From Prevotella sp. E13-27 (lineage in GTDB: Bacteria; Bacteroidota; Bacteroidia; Bacteroidales; Bacteroidaceae), in contig NZ_JALPSC010000002.1 in NCBI RefSeq assembly GCF_023217965.1, positions 1,240,001 to 1,304,000 of the forward strand: 64,000 nt of DNA, given 5' to 3'. The notes beneath the pieces are model-generated. The model ran no database searches. It was not told where the DNA came from and was given only the letters and a program-made list of their open reading frames with translations. This document shows, in pieces, positions 27,799 through 37,195 of this stretch (position 1 is the first letter of the stretch; every line of letters begins with the position of its first letter). Position numbers and translations under genes: made by a program.

Positions 27799-29082
27799 AT
27801 GAATGTCATAAAATATCCAGGAAGAGAAGACTGGGCATCTCTCACATCAAGACCACATCTCGACGTATCGCAGTTGAACTCTGTTGTGTCAGGCGTTCTT
27901 GATGACGTAAGAGCCAATGGCGACAAAGCAGTAAAAGCCTACGAACTGAAGTTTGACCACGCACAGCTGGACTCGCTCCAGGTAAGCGAGAAAGAGATGA
28001 AGGAAGCTCGCAAACTAGTAAGCAAGGATCTGGAAGAAGCCATCAGGCTGGCCCACTATAATATTCGTCTCTTCCACCGTTCACAGCGTTTTAACTCCAA
28101 AAAGGTTGAGACAGGCCCTGGAGTGAAATGCTGGCAGAAAAGCGTTGCGATAGAGCGCGTAGGACTATATATACCTGGAGGCACAGCCCCCCTGTTCTCT
28201 ACTGTACTGATGCTTGCCACTCCTGCCAAGATAGCCGGCTGTAAAGAGATTGTGCTCTGCACTCCTCCAAACAGCGAAGGAAAGGTTAATCCTGCCATTC
28301 TGCTCGCAGCAAAGACTGCTGGCGTGAGCAAGATATTCAAGGTGGGTGGCGTTCAGGCTATTGGCGCTATGGCATTCGGAACAGAGTCAATACCAAAGGT
28401 GTTCAAGATTTTTGGCCCTGGCAATCAGTATGTTATGGCAGCAAAGCAGCAGGTAAGCCTGCACGACGTGGCTATTGACATGCCTGCTGGTCCGAGTGAG
28501 GTATGCGTCATTGCCGACGAGAGTGCAAACGTAGAGTTTGTTGCTGCCGACTTACTGTCACAGGCAGAGCACGGAGCCGACTCGCAGGTACTTCTCATCA
28601 CAACCTCAGAGAAGCTCGTTGACGATGTTCAGCGCGAGATAGAAAAGCAGCTGGAGAATTTGCCAAGAAAAGAGATTGCAAAGAAGGCTCTCGAAAACAG
28701 CCGCCTTGTTCTTGTAAGAGACAAGCAGGAAGCAATAGACTTGTCAAACATGTATGCGCCTGAACATCTCATTCTGCAGACCTCTGACTATGCAGAGTTG
28801 GCAAACAAGGTGATAAATGCAGGCAGCGTGTTCCTTGGCAAATATGCTTGCGAGAGTGCAGGCGACTATGCCAGCGGAACCAACCACACGCTTCCTACTC
28901 ACGGATGGGCAACGACATATAGCGGAGTAAATCTTGACAGCTTCTGCAGAAAGATAACTTTCCAGCATCTCACAGAGACTGGAGTGCGCCACATAGGTCA
29001 CGCTGTAGAGCTGATGGCTGAAGCTGAAATGCTCGATGCACACAAAAACGCTATGACAGTAAGACTCAATTCGCTAAAATAA
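27799..29082 (+). CDS. hisD: Histidinol dehydrogenase
   Basis: A 427-residue Zn enzyme oxidising L-histidinol to L-histidine in two NAD steps. Family segments include [54 protein letters not shown] with zinc/catalytic residues, and [15 protein letters not shown]. The length is normal. It lies 4 bp before hisC. Confidence 0.96.
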   Translation: MNVIKYPGREDWASLTSRPHLDVSQLNSVVSGVLDDVRANGDKAVKAYELKFDHAQLDSLQVSEKEMKEARKLVSKDLEEAIRLAHYNIRLFHRSQRFNSKKVETGPGVKCWQKSVAIERVGLYIPGGTAPLFSTVLMLATPAKIAGCKEIVLCTPPNSEGKVNPAILLAAKTAGVSKIFKVGGVQAIGAMAFGTESIPKVFKIFGPGNQYVMAAKQQVSLHDVAIDMPAGPSEVCVIADESANVEFVAADLLSQAEHGADSQVLLITTSEKLVDDVQREIEKQLENLPRKEIAKKALENSRLVLVRDKQEAIDLSNMYAPEHLILQTSDYAELANKVINAGSVFLGKYACESAGDYASGTNHTLPTHGWATTYSGVNLDSFCRKITFQHLTETGVRHIGHAVELMAEAEMLDAHKNAMTVRLNSLK

Positions 29083-29086
29083 GAGT

Positions 29087-30124
29087 ATGAAACCACTTGA
29101 ACAACTAGTACGTCCCAACATATTGTCGCTTGCTCCATATAGTAGTGCCCGTAATGAATATTCAGGCAAGAAGGCGCACGTCTTTCTGGATGCAAACGAG
29201 AACCCTTACAACTCTCCTCTGAATCGCTATCCAGATCCTCTTCAGTTAGAGCTGAAAGAGCTGATTAGCGAAGTGAAGGGAGTAAAGGCAGAAAACATAT
29301 TCCTTGGCAACGGAAGTGACGAGGCCATCGACCTGCCCTACAGATGCTTCTGTCGTCCAGGCAAAGACAACGTTGTAGCAATAGAGCCCACATACGGCAT
29401 GTATAAGGTTTGTGCTGACATCAACGATGTGGAGTATCGTCCTGTTCTGCTCGACGAGAACTTCCAGTTCCATGCTGACGAACTTCTCGCTGCATGCGAT
29501 GACAACACTAAACTCATCTGGCTCTGCTCGCCTAACAACCCAACAGGCAATAATCTCAACATTGAGGAGATACTGAAAGTCATCAACAAGTTCGAGGGAA
29601 TAGTCATTGTTGATGAGGCTTACAGCGACTTCTCACGACAGAAGTCACTCAGAAGCGAGCTGGCGAAATATCCTAACCTTATAGTGCTCAACACCATGAG
29701 TAAGGCGTGGGGCTCTGCAGCAATACGTCTGGGAATGGCATTCGCTTCAAAGGAAATAATTGAGCTGTTCAACAAGGTGAAATATCCCTACAACGTGAAC
29801 CTGCTTACGCAGGAGGCTGCGATGAAGATTCTCGACAACAGGGAAGACGTCAGCAAATGGGTATCCATGCTACTTCAAGAGCGCGCCCAGCTGATGGAAG
29901 CCTTCAAGCAACTGCCAATATGCGAGAAGGTGTATCCAAGCGATGCAAACTTCTTCCTCGCAAAGATGACTGATGCTCAAGCCATCTACGACTATCTCGT
30001 TGACCAAGGCATCATCGTTCGTAATAGGACTCGCATCAAACTTTGCAATAACTGCCTAAGAGTAACAATAGGCACACGCTCAGAAAATAGCGAGCTGATT
30101 GGTGCCCTGCGCCAATATAAATAG
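29087..30124 (+). CDS. hisC: Histidinol-phosphate aminotransferase
   Basis: A 345-residue PLP enzyme (fold type I) that transaminates imidazole-acetol phosphate. The start [16 protein letters not shown] and [11 protein letters not shown] are typical. CSPNNPTGN and VDEAYSDF contact PLP, and [15 protein letters not shown] contains the Schiff-base lysine near residue 206. It ends the operon: no hisB (imidazoleglycerol-phosphate dehydratase/phosphatase) follows, although hisB usually comes next in Bacteroides-type operons. Confidence 0.95.
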   Translation: MKPLEQLVRPNILSLAPYSSARNEYSGKKAHVFLDANENPYNSPLNRYPDPLQLELKELISEVKGVKAENIFLGNGSDEAIDLPYRCFCRPGKDNVVAIEPTYGMYKVCADINDVEYRPVLLDENFQFHADELLAACDDNTKLIWLCSPNNPTGNNLNIEEILKVINKFEGIVIVDEAYSDFSRQKSLRSELAKYPNLIVLNTMSKAWGSAAIRLGMAFASKEIIELFNKVKYPYNVNLLTQEAAMKILDNREDVSKWVSMLLQERAQLMEAFKQLPICEKVYPSDANFFLAKMTDAQAIYDYLVDQGIIVRNRTRIKLCNNCLRVTIGTRSENSELIGALRQYK

Positions 30125-30162
30125 GACTCTGCTGAGCAGAAGCGGCTGTTCGTTGAAATAAT

Positions 30163-30193
30163 TTGGATTAGTCGTTTTTGCTCACTACCTTTG
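30163..30193 (+). promoter_or_regulatory. Promoter of the VTC-domain operon
   Basis: TTG (30163-30165), 20 bp, TACCTTTG (30186-30193); the start codon is 24 bp from the -7 box. This places a new transcription unit right after hisC. Confidence 0.65.
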
Positions 30194-30216
30194 CCAAAAA
30201 CTAAAACAATATTATC

Positions 30217-30972
30217 ATGCCATTAGAAGAAATCCTGTCAACATTTGACCCAATAACGCTGGCAGAGATGAGTAGCGTAAAACTCATGAACAGGACAGAC
30301 ACGAAGTTTGTCACCACCCTACCCATGCTTATGCGTCTGCTGGATATGGCTCAAGATGACTACTATGCACAGGAGATAGGCGGACAGCGTAACATGCTCT
30401 ATGACACGACTTATTTTGACACTCGTTCATTCAGCATGTACCAAGAGCATCAGGCTGGTCATACCAATCGACAGAAGATACGCTTCAGAACTTATGTCAG
30501 TTCGAACCTACAGTTCATGGAGATAAAGACAAAGAACAATCATGGACGCACGAAGAAGAAGCGCATAGAAGTGGAAGACATGGACCTGAGCGACACTACG
30601 AAGCGTGAGTTCATAGACCAACATCTTCATTTCAACGTTGACGACCTCATCCCCCACATGCACAATTACTTTCATAGAATAACGCTTGTGAATAAGGCCA
30701 AGACAGAACGTCTCACTATTGATACGGCACTTGAATTCAATAATCTTCAGACTGACACCCATAAGGAAATGGGCAATCTTGTCATCATTGAGTTGAAGCG
30801 CGACGGACTCGTCTTCTCCCCTGTTTTGGAAATGCTGCGCAAACTGCGCATCCATCCTCACGGTTTCAGCAAGTACTGCATGGGAGCAGCCATGACTAAC
30901 GACCAGTTACTCGTGAACCGTTTCAAGCCGAAACTGCACGATGTGGATAAAATATTAAGAACAAAAGAATAA
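30217..30972 (+). CDS. VTC/CYTH-type polyphosphate polymerase domain protein
   Basis: A 251-residue soluble protein of the VTC domain (triphosphate-tunnel) type. It has repeated charged strands such as KLMNRTDTKFVTTL, QKIRFRTYV, FMEIKTKNNHGRTKKKR and IIELKRDG, which supply the basic and acidic residues lining the tunnel. In yeast VTC4 this fold makes polyphosphate from ATP at the vacuolar membrane. Bacterial homologues like this are usually encoded with a DUF4956 membrane protein, as here (44 bp downstream). Activity is inferred only; there is no SPX domain. Confidence 0.85.
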   Translation: MPLEEILSTFDPITLAEMSSVKLMNRTDTKFVTTLPMLMRLLDMAQDDYYAQEIGGQRNMLYDTTYFDTRSFSMYQEHQAGHTNRQKIRFRTYVSSNLQFMEIKTKNNHGRTKKKRIEVEDMDLSDTTKREFIDQHLHFNVDDLIPHMHNYFHRITLVNKAKTERLTIDTALEFNNLQTDTHKEMGNLVIIELKRDGLVFSPVLEMLRKLRIHPHGFSKYCMGAAMTNDQLLVNRFKPKLHDVDKILRTKE

Positions 30973-31016
30973 CAACTGAAATAAAAAAGTAAACTAAAAA
31001 ATAAAACTATTATAAC

Positions 31017-31661
31017 ATGGACATCATTAGTATCTTTTCAAATGAATTCTGCGGAACGCTGATTCGTTTCTTCATCTGTATGGTAGTAAACTGGGGAATC
31101 ATTCATTTCCTCTACTATCGCAAGAGCCATCGCAACGACTTCTACTTCACCTTCATGTTGATGACTGTTGCTATCTTCTTCCTCGTTTATTTCATGATGG
31201 GAATGGATCGCGGAAAAGCAACAATGGGTGTAGGTCTGGGATTGTTCGGCATCTTCTCAATCATGCGTTATCGCACAGACACCATGCCTGTAAGAGAGAT
31301 GACCTATCTCTTCCTTATCGTCTGTCTGTCAGTAGTACACTCTATGGCTGAGAGTTTTGGAGAACTGTTGATAGTTGACGTGCTTACCATTATTGCTATC
31401 ATCATCTGCGAGATGCGCTTTAAGATTCATGCAACAAAACTCATCCAGTATGATCGTGTGGAGCTTATCAAACCTGAGAAGCGCGAAGAGCTCATCGCAG
31501 ACTTGGAAGCACGTACAGGACTGAAAATCATCAAGATAGAGGTAGGAGGCGTTGACTTCCTCAAAGACAGCGTTGTGCTTCGTGTGACTTATGACAGCGA
31601 CCAGACAAGCGATGTAGATAACCAGTTTCGTGTAAGAAAATCACAATGGAGAGAAGCCTGA
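31017..31661 (+). CDS. DUF4956 membrane protein
   Basis: A 214-residue protein with four membrane helices in residues 12-125, then a cytoplasmic part (about 130-214). The segment GRATMGVGLGLFGIFSIMRYRTD-like region near residues 62-85 and VREMTYLFL match DUF4956. It is the regular neighbour of VTC-domain genes and may form the channel or anchor of a polyphosphate-making complex, by analogy with yeast VTC; this is inference. Its end overlaps the next gene by 16 bp. Confidence 0.85.
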   Translation: MDIISIFSNEFCGTLIRFFICMVVNWGIIHFLYYRKSHRNDFYFTFMLMTVAIFFLVYFMMGMDRGKATMGVGLGLFGIFSIMRYRTDTMPVREMTYLFLIVCLSVVHSMAESFGELLIVDVLTIIAIIICEMRFKIHATKLIQYDRVELIKPEKREELIADLEARTGLKIIKIEVGGVDFLKDSVVLRVTYDSDQTSDVDNQFRVRKSQWREA

Positions 31662-32389
31662 TAATATTACTTCTTTTAGCTCTCTTCGCTCCACAACATA
31701 TTAAGGCGCAGAATGACGACTTGGGCATGTGGTATGAGTTAGGAGCTGAAAAGAAACTAACAAAGAAATGGAGCGTTGGCGTGGAATCGGAGTTCCGAAC
31801 TCGCAACAACAGCCGTACTGCCGACAGATGGTCTGCTGGCGTGGGAGCGGAGTATAAGATTGTGAAGGGTGTGAAAGCCTCAGCCGGATATACCTTCCTC
31901 TATGATAACAACATGGAGGAGATGGACTGGAAGAGAGACGGTATCACGCCCAACAAATGGACTCCAAGCTATTGGGGAGTACGTCATCGCTTCAACGTAA
32001 GCCTTTCAGGAAACTACGACTGGGGACGCATGAACATCTCGCTTCGCGAACGATGGCAATACACCTATCGTACTGAAGCTGAAGGAAAGAAGTATGACTT
32101 TGACTACGAAACGTGGAAGAACGTGAAGTCAAAGAGTAAGAATGTGCTGAGAAGTCGTCTTCAAGTAAGCTATGACTTTCCTCACTGGAAGTTTGACCCG
32201 TTTGCTAATGTGGAGTTCTTCAATGGTAGGAAGTTAGAGAAAACGAGGATACAGGCAGGTGTAGAATACAAATATCAGAAGAAACATATCTTTACGCTGA
32301 CCTATCGCTATCAGAATGTCAATGCAGAAGATGACGATCTTGAGACAAACAGACACCTGATAGGCATCGGCTATAAGTACAAATTCTAA
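31646..32389 (+). CDS. DUF2490 outer-membrane protein
   Basis: A 247-residue exported protein with a signal peptide ending HIKAQ at about residue 22. It then has eight or more amphipathic strands with regularly spaced aromatics, and ends YKYKF. The start DLGMWYELGAEKKLTKKWSVGVESEFR is typical of DUF2490. A small barrel in the outer membrane is likely. It overlaps DUF4956 by 16 bp and precedes the DUF4353 gene by 10 bp, so all four genes form one operon. Confidence 0.85.
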   Translation: MERSLIILLLLALFAPQHIKAQNDDLGMWYELGAEKKLTKKWSVGVESEFRTRNNSRTADRWSAGVGAEYKIVKGVKASAGYTFLYDNNMEEMDWKRDGITPNKWTPSYWGVRHRFNVSLSGNYDWGRMNISLRERWQYTYRTEAEGKKYDFDYETWKNVKSKSKNVLRSRLQVSYDFPHWKFDPFANVEFFNGRKLEKTRIQAGVEYKYQKKHIFTLTYRYQNVNAEDDDLETNRHLIGIGYKYKF

Positions 32390-32399
32390 ACCAACAGTC

Positions 32400-33539
32400 A
32401 TGAAAAAGATATTTGCATATATTCCCCTTTTCCTAACTGCTATAGCATGTACAAATGATGACAATTACAGCTGGGATAATTTCGTTGACAAGACAGCCAC
32501 AGACACTATACGCATCAACATTGTATATAATGGTACGAGTGTAAACGTCACTGGCGACAACTATGGTTTTGTTACTGCCAACGGAGCCGATGTCACAGTC
32601 AAGTCATCGACAAACAGTTTCCTGCAACTTGTCCTAAGCGGCGAGAGTAATGACGGATCTCTTCTCATCTATAGCTGGCGTAAAAACGGTGTGCTGCTCA
32701 ACGGTCTCAACCTCACTAACACTGATGGACCTGCAATAAACAACCAGTGTGGCAAGTCCTTCTATGTTACAAGTGCTGAAGGAACAACCAACACCCTTAC
32801 TGATGGCGCGACCTACTCTACTGCCCCAATAAATGCCAAGGGCGATACCATTGACCAGAAAGCTACTCTGTTCAGCGAAGGACAAATATATTTCAACGGA
32901 ACAGGCACACTAAACATTTATGGTAATACGAAGAACGCCGTTGCCAGCGACGACTATGTTACTATCCTCAGCTCTACCATTAATATTAAGGTAGATTCTA
33001 CTGGCTCTAATGGAATCAAGACAAACGACGGCATGTTCATCAAAGGTGGAAACCTGAATATTGATGTTGCTGCTAAAGGAGCACGAGGCATAAAGAACGA
33101 CGCGAGAACAGAGATTAGCGGTGGAACAACCACTATCATTACTCGTGGTGCCTGCAAGATTGAAACCATTGACGGTATTACTGACACCACCTCGTGTGCT
33201 GGCATAAAGAGCGACAGCCTTTTCACTATGACTGCTGGCACGCTGACAATAACAAGCAAGGGCGATGGTGGTAAGGGCATCAACTGTTCAGAGAACATTG
33301 AGCTCAACGGAGGAAGCATGACAGTCGTTACTGAAGGCGATAATAAAATAGGAAAGCCTAAAGCTGTGAAAAGCGACACAGGCATTATCCTTCGTGGTGG
33401 CTACTTCCATGCAGAATGCAAAAAGAGCTGGGCTTGCGACAATGGTAGTGATAGCGACGAACCAGAGGATCATCTAACGATTGTAGGCACACCTGTTTCT
33501 AAAACAATAGGAAAAAGACTTGTGGAAGTAAGCTTCTAA
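32400..33539 (+). CDS. DUF4353 carbohydrate-binding-domain lipoprotein
   Basis: A 379-residue lipoprotein (LTAIAC lipobox, cysteine at about residue 17). From residue 90 on it is a right-handed beta-helix-like repeat with turns of the form GIKTNDGMFIKGGNLNI, GIKSDSLFTMTAGTLTI, GINCSENIELNGGSMTV and GIILRGGYFHA. This is the DUF4353/carbohydrate-binding domain pattern. It ends the VTC operon. Related operons often carry CotH kinases; none is present here. Its role with polyphosphate or surface polymers is unknown. Confidence 0.82.
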   Translation: MKKIFAYIPLFLTAIACTNDDNYSWDNFVDKTATDTIRINIVYNGTSVNVTGDNYGFVTANGADVTVKSSTNSFLQLVLSGESNDGSLLIYSWRKNGVLLNGLNLTNTDGPAINNQCGKSFYVTSAEGTTNTLTDGATYSTAPINAKGDTIDQKATLFSEGQIYFNGTGTLNIYGNTKNAVASDDYVTILSSTINIKVDSTGSNGIKTNDGMFIKGGNLNIDVAAKGARGIKNDARTEISGGTTTIITRGACKIETIDGITDTTSCAGIKSDSLFTMTAGTLTITSKGDGGKGINCSENIELNGGSMTVVTEGDNKIGKPKAVKSDTGIILRGGYFHAECKKSWACDNGSDSDEPEDHLTIVGTPVSKTIGKRLVEVSF

Positions 33540-33560
33540 TCAGCTATTTAAAAAGCGCTT

Positions 33561-34460
33561 TTATTCATCTTCCTTGTAAGCTTCCACTCCAATAGTTTCC
33601 TTACTACCAATCGTTAACTGACGCAGGTCGTAGTAAGAACCGTTATAGATATTAAAATCTACGTACCCTTTTATTCCTGGCAGCCTTCCTACATCGGTAT
33701 GCTGCCAGAATTTCCATTCTCCCTGATATTCTACGCTATCTACATAGTAGTGGGCTATCCAGTAAGGATACTGGTCGAACACCTCATCAGAGAGATACTT
33801 CATCTTAAACTTATAATAAGTATAGATGATAGGCTTTACGCCATAGCGTTCTTCAACAATGTTCAGCCATTCTAACACACTCGCCTTAAACTGTTCGTTG
33901 GTCTGACTCTCAGGCTTATGCTCCACATCGAGCACAGGTGGGAGATCACCACGTTTAAGCTCCACATTCTTTATAAAGAAGTCTGCTTGAGCCTTAGCTG
34001 TAGAATGAACGCTATAGAAATGGTAGGCTCCACGAGTGAAGCCATAGTCAAGTGCCTGGCTGAAATTACTCTTGAACTGTGGGTCAATACGGCTTGCGCC
34101 TTCCGTTGCCTTAATCATTACGAATCGTATGGGGCATTTGTCTATCATACCTTGATTACGCAACGTCTCCCAGTCTATAACTCCTTGATAGTGAGATATG
34201 TCTATTCCATGAATATCATATCCCACAGGACTGCTCACATCGCCATACAAGGCTTTCCAACGGAAGCCAAAAGGCGACACAAAGAAATAATAGAAAAACC
34301 ACGCATAGCCTATAGCAACCAATGCGCCTCCCAACCAGAAGGCCCAGCCTGGCATATGCTGAAGAAGGCGCACAAAAATACCTGGGCGTTTATTACGCAC
34401 AGGACTTGTATAGCGAATGCCTTTCTTCTTTTGGGTTTTCTTCTTTTCCAAGTTCACCAA
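33561..34460 (-). CDS. Membrane-anchored GH25 lysozyme
   Basis: A 299-residue protein: a basic N-terminus (KKKTQKKKG), one membrane helix at about 40-61, then a GH25 muramidase domain at 82-285. IHGIDISHYQG (catalytic Asp near 87), RFVMIKATEG, GAYHFYS and PPVLDVEH (catalytic Asp/Glu near 180) are all present. It should cleave the beta-1,4 bond between MurNAc and GlcNAc in the periplasm. It is convergent with the DUF4353 gene and has no operon partner. Confidence 0.92.
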   Translation of the reverse strand: MVNLEKKKTQKKKGIRYTSPVRNKRPGIFVRLLQHMPGWAFWLGGALVAIGYAWFFYYFFVSPFGFRWKALYGDVSSPVGYDIHGIDISHYQGVIDWETLRNQGMIDKCPIRFVMIKATEGASRIDPQFKSNFSQALDYGFTRGAYHFYSVHSTAKAQADFFIKNVELKRGDLPPVLDVEHKPESQTNEQFKASVLEWLNIVEERYGVKPIIYTYYKFKMKYLSDEVFDQYPYWIAHYYVDSVEYQGEWKFWQHTDVGRLPGIKGYVDFNIYNGSYYDLRQLTIGSKETIGVEAYKEDE

Positions 34461-34488
34461 GGATACTTATCGTTATCCTTTTTATAAA

Positions 34489-34529
34489 GTGTGTGTGCCA
34501 AAGAGGGCTGTACCCTTTTGACACACACA
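34489..34529 (-). terminator. Hairpin terminator after the phosphofructokinase gene
   Basis: GTGTGTG ... AAAGAGGG pairs with CCCTTTTGACACACAC around a short loop with one or two mismatches. On the minus strand a TTTATAAAAA stretch follows. Confidence 0.55.
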
Positions 34530-34542
34530 TCATCATGAAATC

Positions 34543-36180
34543 TTATTTCTTCTGCTCAAGAGCCAGTGTCTTTGTTGGCTGGTCGCAAACCTCTGTTGGA
34601 CCCCAGTACTGAATTGGACCAGGATAAACGTAAGCAGTCTTGCGAGCCCACTCGTCACGATGAGCAGCGAACTCCTTGAATGGAGCGCCGTCGAGCTCAA
34701 CGAGAGCCTTGCGGATAACAGGCTTCATCTCACCGTTACGCTTCTCCATGTTCATCATCATTGTGATGGGAACACCGCCTGCCTTCCACTCTGCTGCAGG
34801 AGCAGTAGTGTTCTTAACGATTGCCATATAGCCAGTCTTACCAGCAGCAATGAGCTGAGCAGCACTTGCGCCAAGAGCGTAGCAGTAGTCTGCGTCGAAG
34901 TTAGAAGGAGCTGCGCAGCGTCCCTCGTAACCGAAGAAGTGGTGCTGAGTAGCAAACTTGCCCTTAAAGGTGCCTTCTTTCTTCATCTTCTCAAGCTTCT
35001 GGGCAACCATCGTAGAGAGCAGTTTCTCAGTCTCGATGAGCGACACCTGAACGTTTCCATGAGGGTCACGGTCGAGAGCTAACTGGCGGGCAACACCTAC
35101 GGGCAGCGAGTTGAACACAGCGAGGTTCTCCTCGGTGAGGTGGCTCTTGGCGAAGTCAACCTGCTCGTCGCGGCTAATCTCCTTAGCTTCAGGCATAGCG
35201 AGCACATCGTTGAGTTGGGCAATAAGCTTCTTGATGGCAGGGATGAACTCAATCACGCCCTCGGGGATGATGACCGTACCGAAGTTGTTGCCATCGGCAG
35301 CACGCTGAGCCACAGCCTTGGCAATGTAGTCCACTATATCGCCGAGGCTCATTCCCTTCTGCTCTATCTCCTCAGAGATGAGACAGATGTTAGGCTGGGT
35401 CTGCAGCGCACACTCCAAAGCGATGTGAGAAGCCGAGCGTCCCATCACCTTGATGAAGTGCCAGTACTTACGGGCTGAGTTACAGTCGCGCTCAATATTG
35501 CCAATCAGCTCAGAATAGGTCTTGCAAGCAGTATCGAAACCGAACGATGTCTCAATCTGGTCGTTCTTCAGGTCACCATCGATAGTCTTAGGACAGCCGA
35601 TTACCTGTACGCCATAATTCTTAGCTGCATAGTACTCAGCCAGCACACAAGCGTTGGTATTTGAGTCGTCACCACCAATGATTACGATAGCCTTGATGTT
35701 CAGCTCGCGAATAATCTCAAGACCCTTCTCGAACTGCTCAACCTTCTCCAGCTTTGTACGACCTGAGCCAATCATGTCGAAGCCGCCTGTGTTACGATAC
35801 TCGTCAACGATCTCCTTTGTCAGCTCCATGTAGTTGTGGTCAACCAGACCGCCAGGGCCGAGGATGAAGCCATAGAGACGGTTCTCAGGATTTAGCTTCT
35901 TTACCATGTCGAAGAGACCAGTTATAACGTTGTGTCCGCCAGGAGCCTGACCACCAGACAGGATGATACCAACGTTCATTGGCTCATGCTTTGTCTCCTC
36001 ACCAGGAACGAACTCTACGAGAGGCATTCCGTAGGTATTTGGGAAGAGAGCTTTAATCTCCTCCTGATTGTCTACACTCTGTGTAGGAGCACCCTCCTGC
36101 ACCTTTACTGCTCCCTGAAGTCCGAGAGGAAGCTTTGGCTGATAGGCGGCTCTTGCCACCTGCAATGCGCTTTTCTGCAT
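34543..36180 (-). CDS. pfp: Diphosphate--fructose-6-phosphate 1-phosphotransferase (PPi-PFK)
   Basis: A 545-residue long-form enzyme that makes fructose 1,6-bisphosphate with pyrophosphate, reversibly. [18 protein letters not shown] and [14 protein letters not shown] form the phosphate-binding part, [11 protein letters not shown] and [11 protein letters not shown] carry the catalytic and PPi-selecting residues, and [15 protein letters not shown] follows. Length fits the plant-beta/Bacteroidetes PFP type. The start at 36180 ([14 protein letters not shown]) is chosen because the longer frame from 36318 crosses the promoter (CAAAGTTA on the plus strand at 36225-36232). Confidence 0.94.
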   Translation of the reverse strand: MQKSALQVARAAYQPKLPLGLQGAVKVQEGAPTQSVDNQEEIKALFPNTYGMPLVEFVPGEETKHEPMNVGIILSGGQAPGGHNVITGLFDMVKKLNPENRLYGFILGPGGLVDHNYMELTKEIVDEYRNTGGFDMIGSGRTKLEKVEQFEKGLEIIRELNIKAIVIIGGDDSNTNACVLAEYYAAKNYGVQVIGCPKTIDGDLKNDQIETSFGFDTACKTYSELIGNIERDCNSARKYWHFIKVMGRSASHIALECALQTQPNICLISEEIEQKGMSLGDIVDYIAKAVAQRAADGNNFGTVIIPEGVIEFIPAIKKLIAQLNDVLAMPEAKEISRDEQVDFAKSHLTEENLAVFNSLPVGVARQLALDRDPHGNVQVSLIETEKLLSTMVAQKLEKMKKEGTFKGKFATQHHFFGYEGRCAAPSNFDADYCYALGASAAQLIAAGKTGYMAIVKNTTAPAAEWKAGGVPITMMMNMEKRNGEMKPVIRKALVELDGAPFKEFAAHRDEWARKTAYVYPGPIQYWGPTEVCDQPTKTLALEQKK

Positions 36181-36284
36181 AGTTTCTTTAGTCTTATAAA
36201 AAGGAATAATCAATTTTTCCGACGCAAAGTTACTCATTTCAAACGAAAAAAAAGCACAATTAAGTTTTTTTTTGAATATAGTTC

Positions 36285-36314
36285 TTGCTATATCAGATAT
36301 TTTTCCTATCTTTG
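36285..36314 (+). promoter_or_regulatory. Promoter of the 36343-39793 gene group
   Basis: TTG (36285-36287), 19 bp, TATCTTTG (36307-36314), 28 bp before the start codon; divergent from the PFP promoter. Confidence 0.65.
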
Positions 36315-36342
36315 GCAATTGAACACATAAAAATATTGTATT

Positions 36343-36612
36343 ATGGCAAATAAACGTTCACTAAAGCGTGGAATAAACAACATCTGTGAAGAGCTCTTCA
36401 TAGAGTGTATAGCTGCATCCATGTATGGTGCAGAAAGCCACAAGGATAATGCTGAAGCCGTACTGTTCTCAGTTATCAGGCTTCAGACTGAGTTCATCAA
36501 TCGCGTGTCTCATCCAGAGCCAGGAATGCCAGCAAAGCTCTACTACAAAGACCTGCGCAGCAAGTTCGCTTCGCATGTAGGCGAGCTTGTTGACCAGATA
36601 AACAATCTCTAA
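36343..36612 (+). CDS. Conserved small helical protein of unknown function
   Basis: An 89-residue cytoplasmic protein without signal or membrane segment. It is mostly helical and basic at the N-terminus ([14 protein letters not shown]), with an early CEELFIEC stretch and a [26 protein letters not shown] end. It has a clear promoter and lies 17 bp before the acyltransferase gene. I recall similar short proteins in Bacteroidales but no function. Confidence 0.7.
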   Translation: MANKRSLKRGINNICEELFIECIAASMYGAESHKDNAEAVLFSVIRLQTEFINRVSHPEPGMPAKLYYKDLRSKFASHVGELVDQINNL

Positions 36613-36629
36613 ACATTAATAATACAATC

Positions 36630-37187
36630 ATGTGGAAGAGATTCTGTAACTGGTTACTTTACAAACACTGGGGGTGGACAGCCAACGTCACTGAGCCACA
36701 CCTTGACAAATACATCATCTGTCTTGCACCTCATACGAGCAACTGGGATTTCATCATTGGTCAGCTTTATAACACTTCTGAAGGTCTTGGTTCCAACTTC
36801 CTTATGAAAAAGGAGTGGTTCTTCTGGCCCCTCGGAGTACTGTTCCGTCATCTTGGTGGAATACCAGTTTATCGTCAGAAACACATGCGCATGACAGACG
36901 CTATGGCAGAAACGGCAAAGAAAGCAGAGAAGTTCCATTTGTGCATAACGCCAGAGGGAACTCGCAAACGTGTGGAAGATTGGAAGAAAGGCTTCTACTA
37001 CATTGCCCAAGGTGCCAACATACCCATTCTGCTCTATGGCGTTGACTATGAGAAGAAGCTCATTCAGTGCACGAAGACAATCATTCCTTCAGGAGACATT
37101 GAGAAAGACATGCGCGAGATTAAGCTCTATTTCAAGGAATTCAAGGGCAAGAAGCCTGAGAATTTCACAATAGGCGACATACAATAA
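36630..37187 (+). CDS. PlsC-like lysophospholipid acyltransferase
   Basis: A 185-residue 1-acyl-glycerol-3-phosphate acyltransferase family protein. APHTSNWDF (residues 32-40) is the HX4D catalytic motif, GGIPVYRQ the second motif and CITPEGTRKRVEDWKKGFYYIA the PEGTR motif. It is shorter than typical PlsC (about 240) and resembles the small stand-alone type. It may acylate lysophospholipids or other membrane lipids. Confidence 0.85.
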   Translation: MWKRFCNWLLYKHWGWTANVTEPHLDKYIICLAPHTSNWDFIIGQLYNTSEGLGSNFLMKKEWFFWPLGVLFRHLGGIPVYRQKHMRMTDAMAETAKKAEKFHLCITPEGTRKRVEDWKKGFYYIAQGANIPILLYGVDYEKKLIQCTKTIIPSGDIEKDMREIKLYFKEFKGKKPENFTIGDIQ

Positions 37188-37195
37188 CAACTAAA

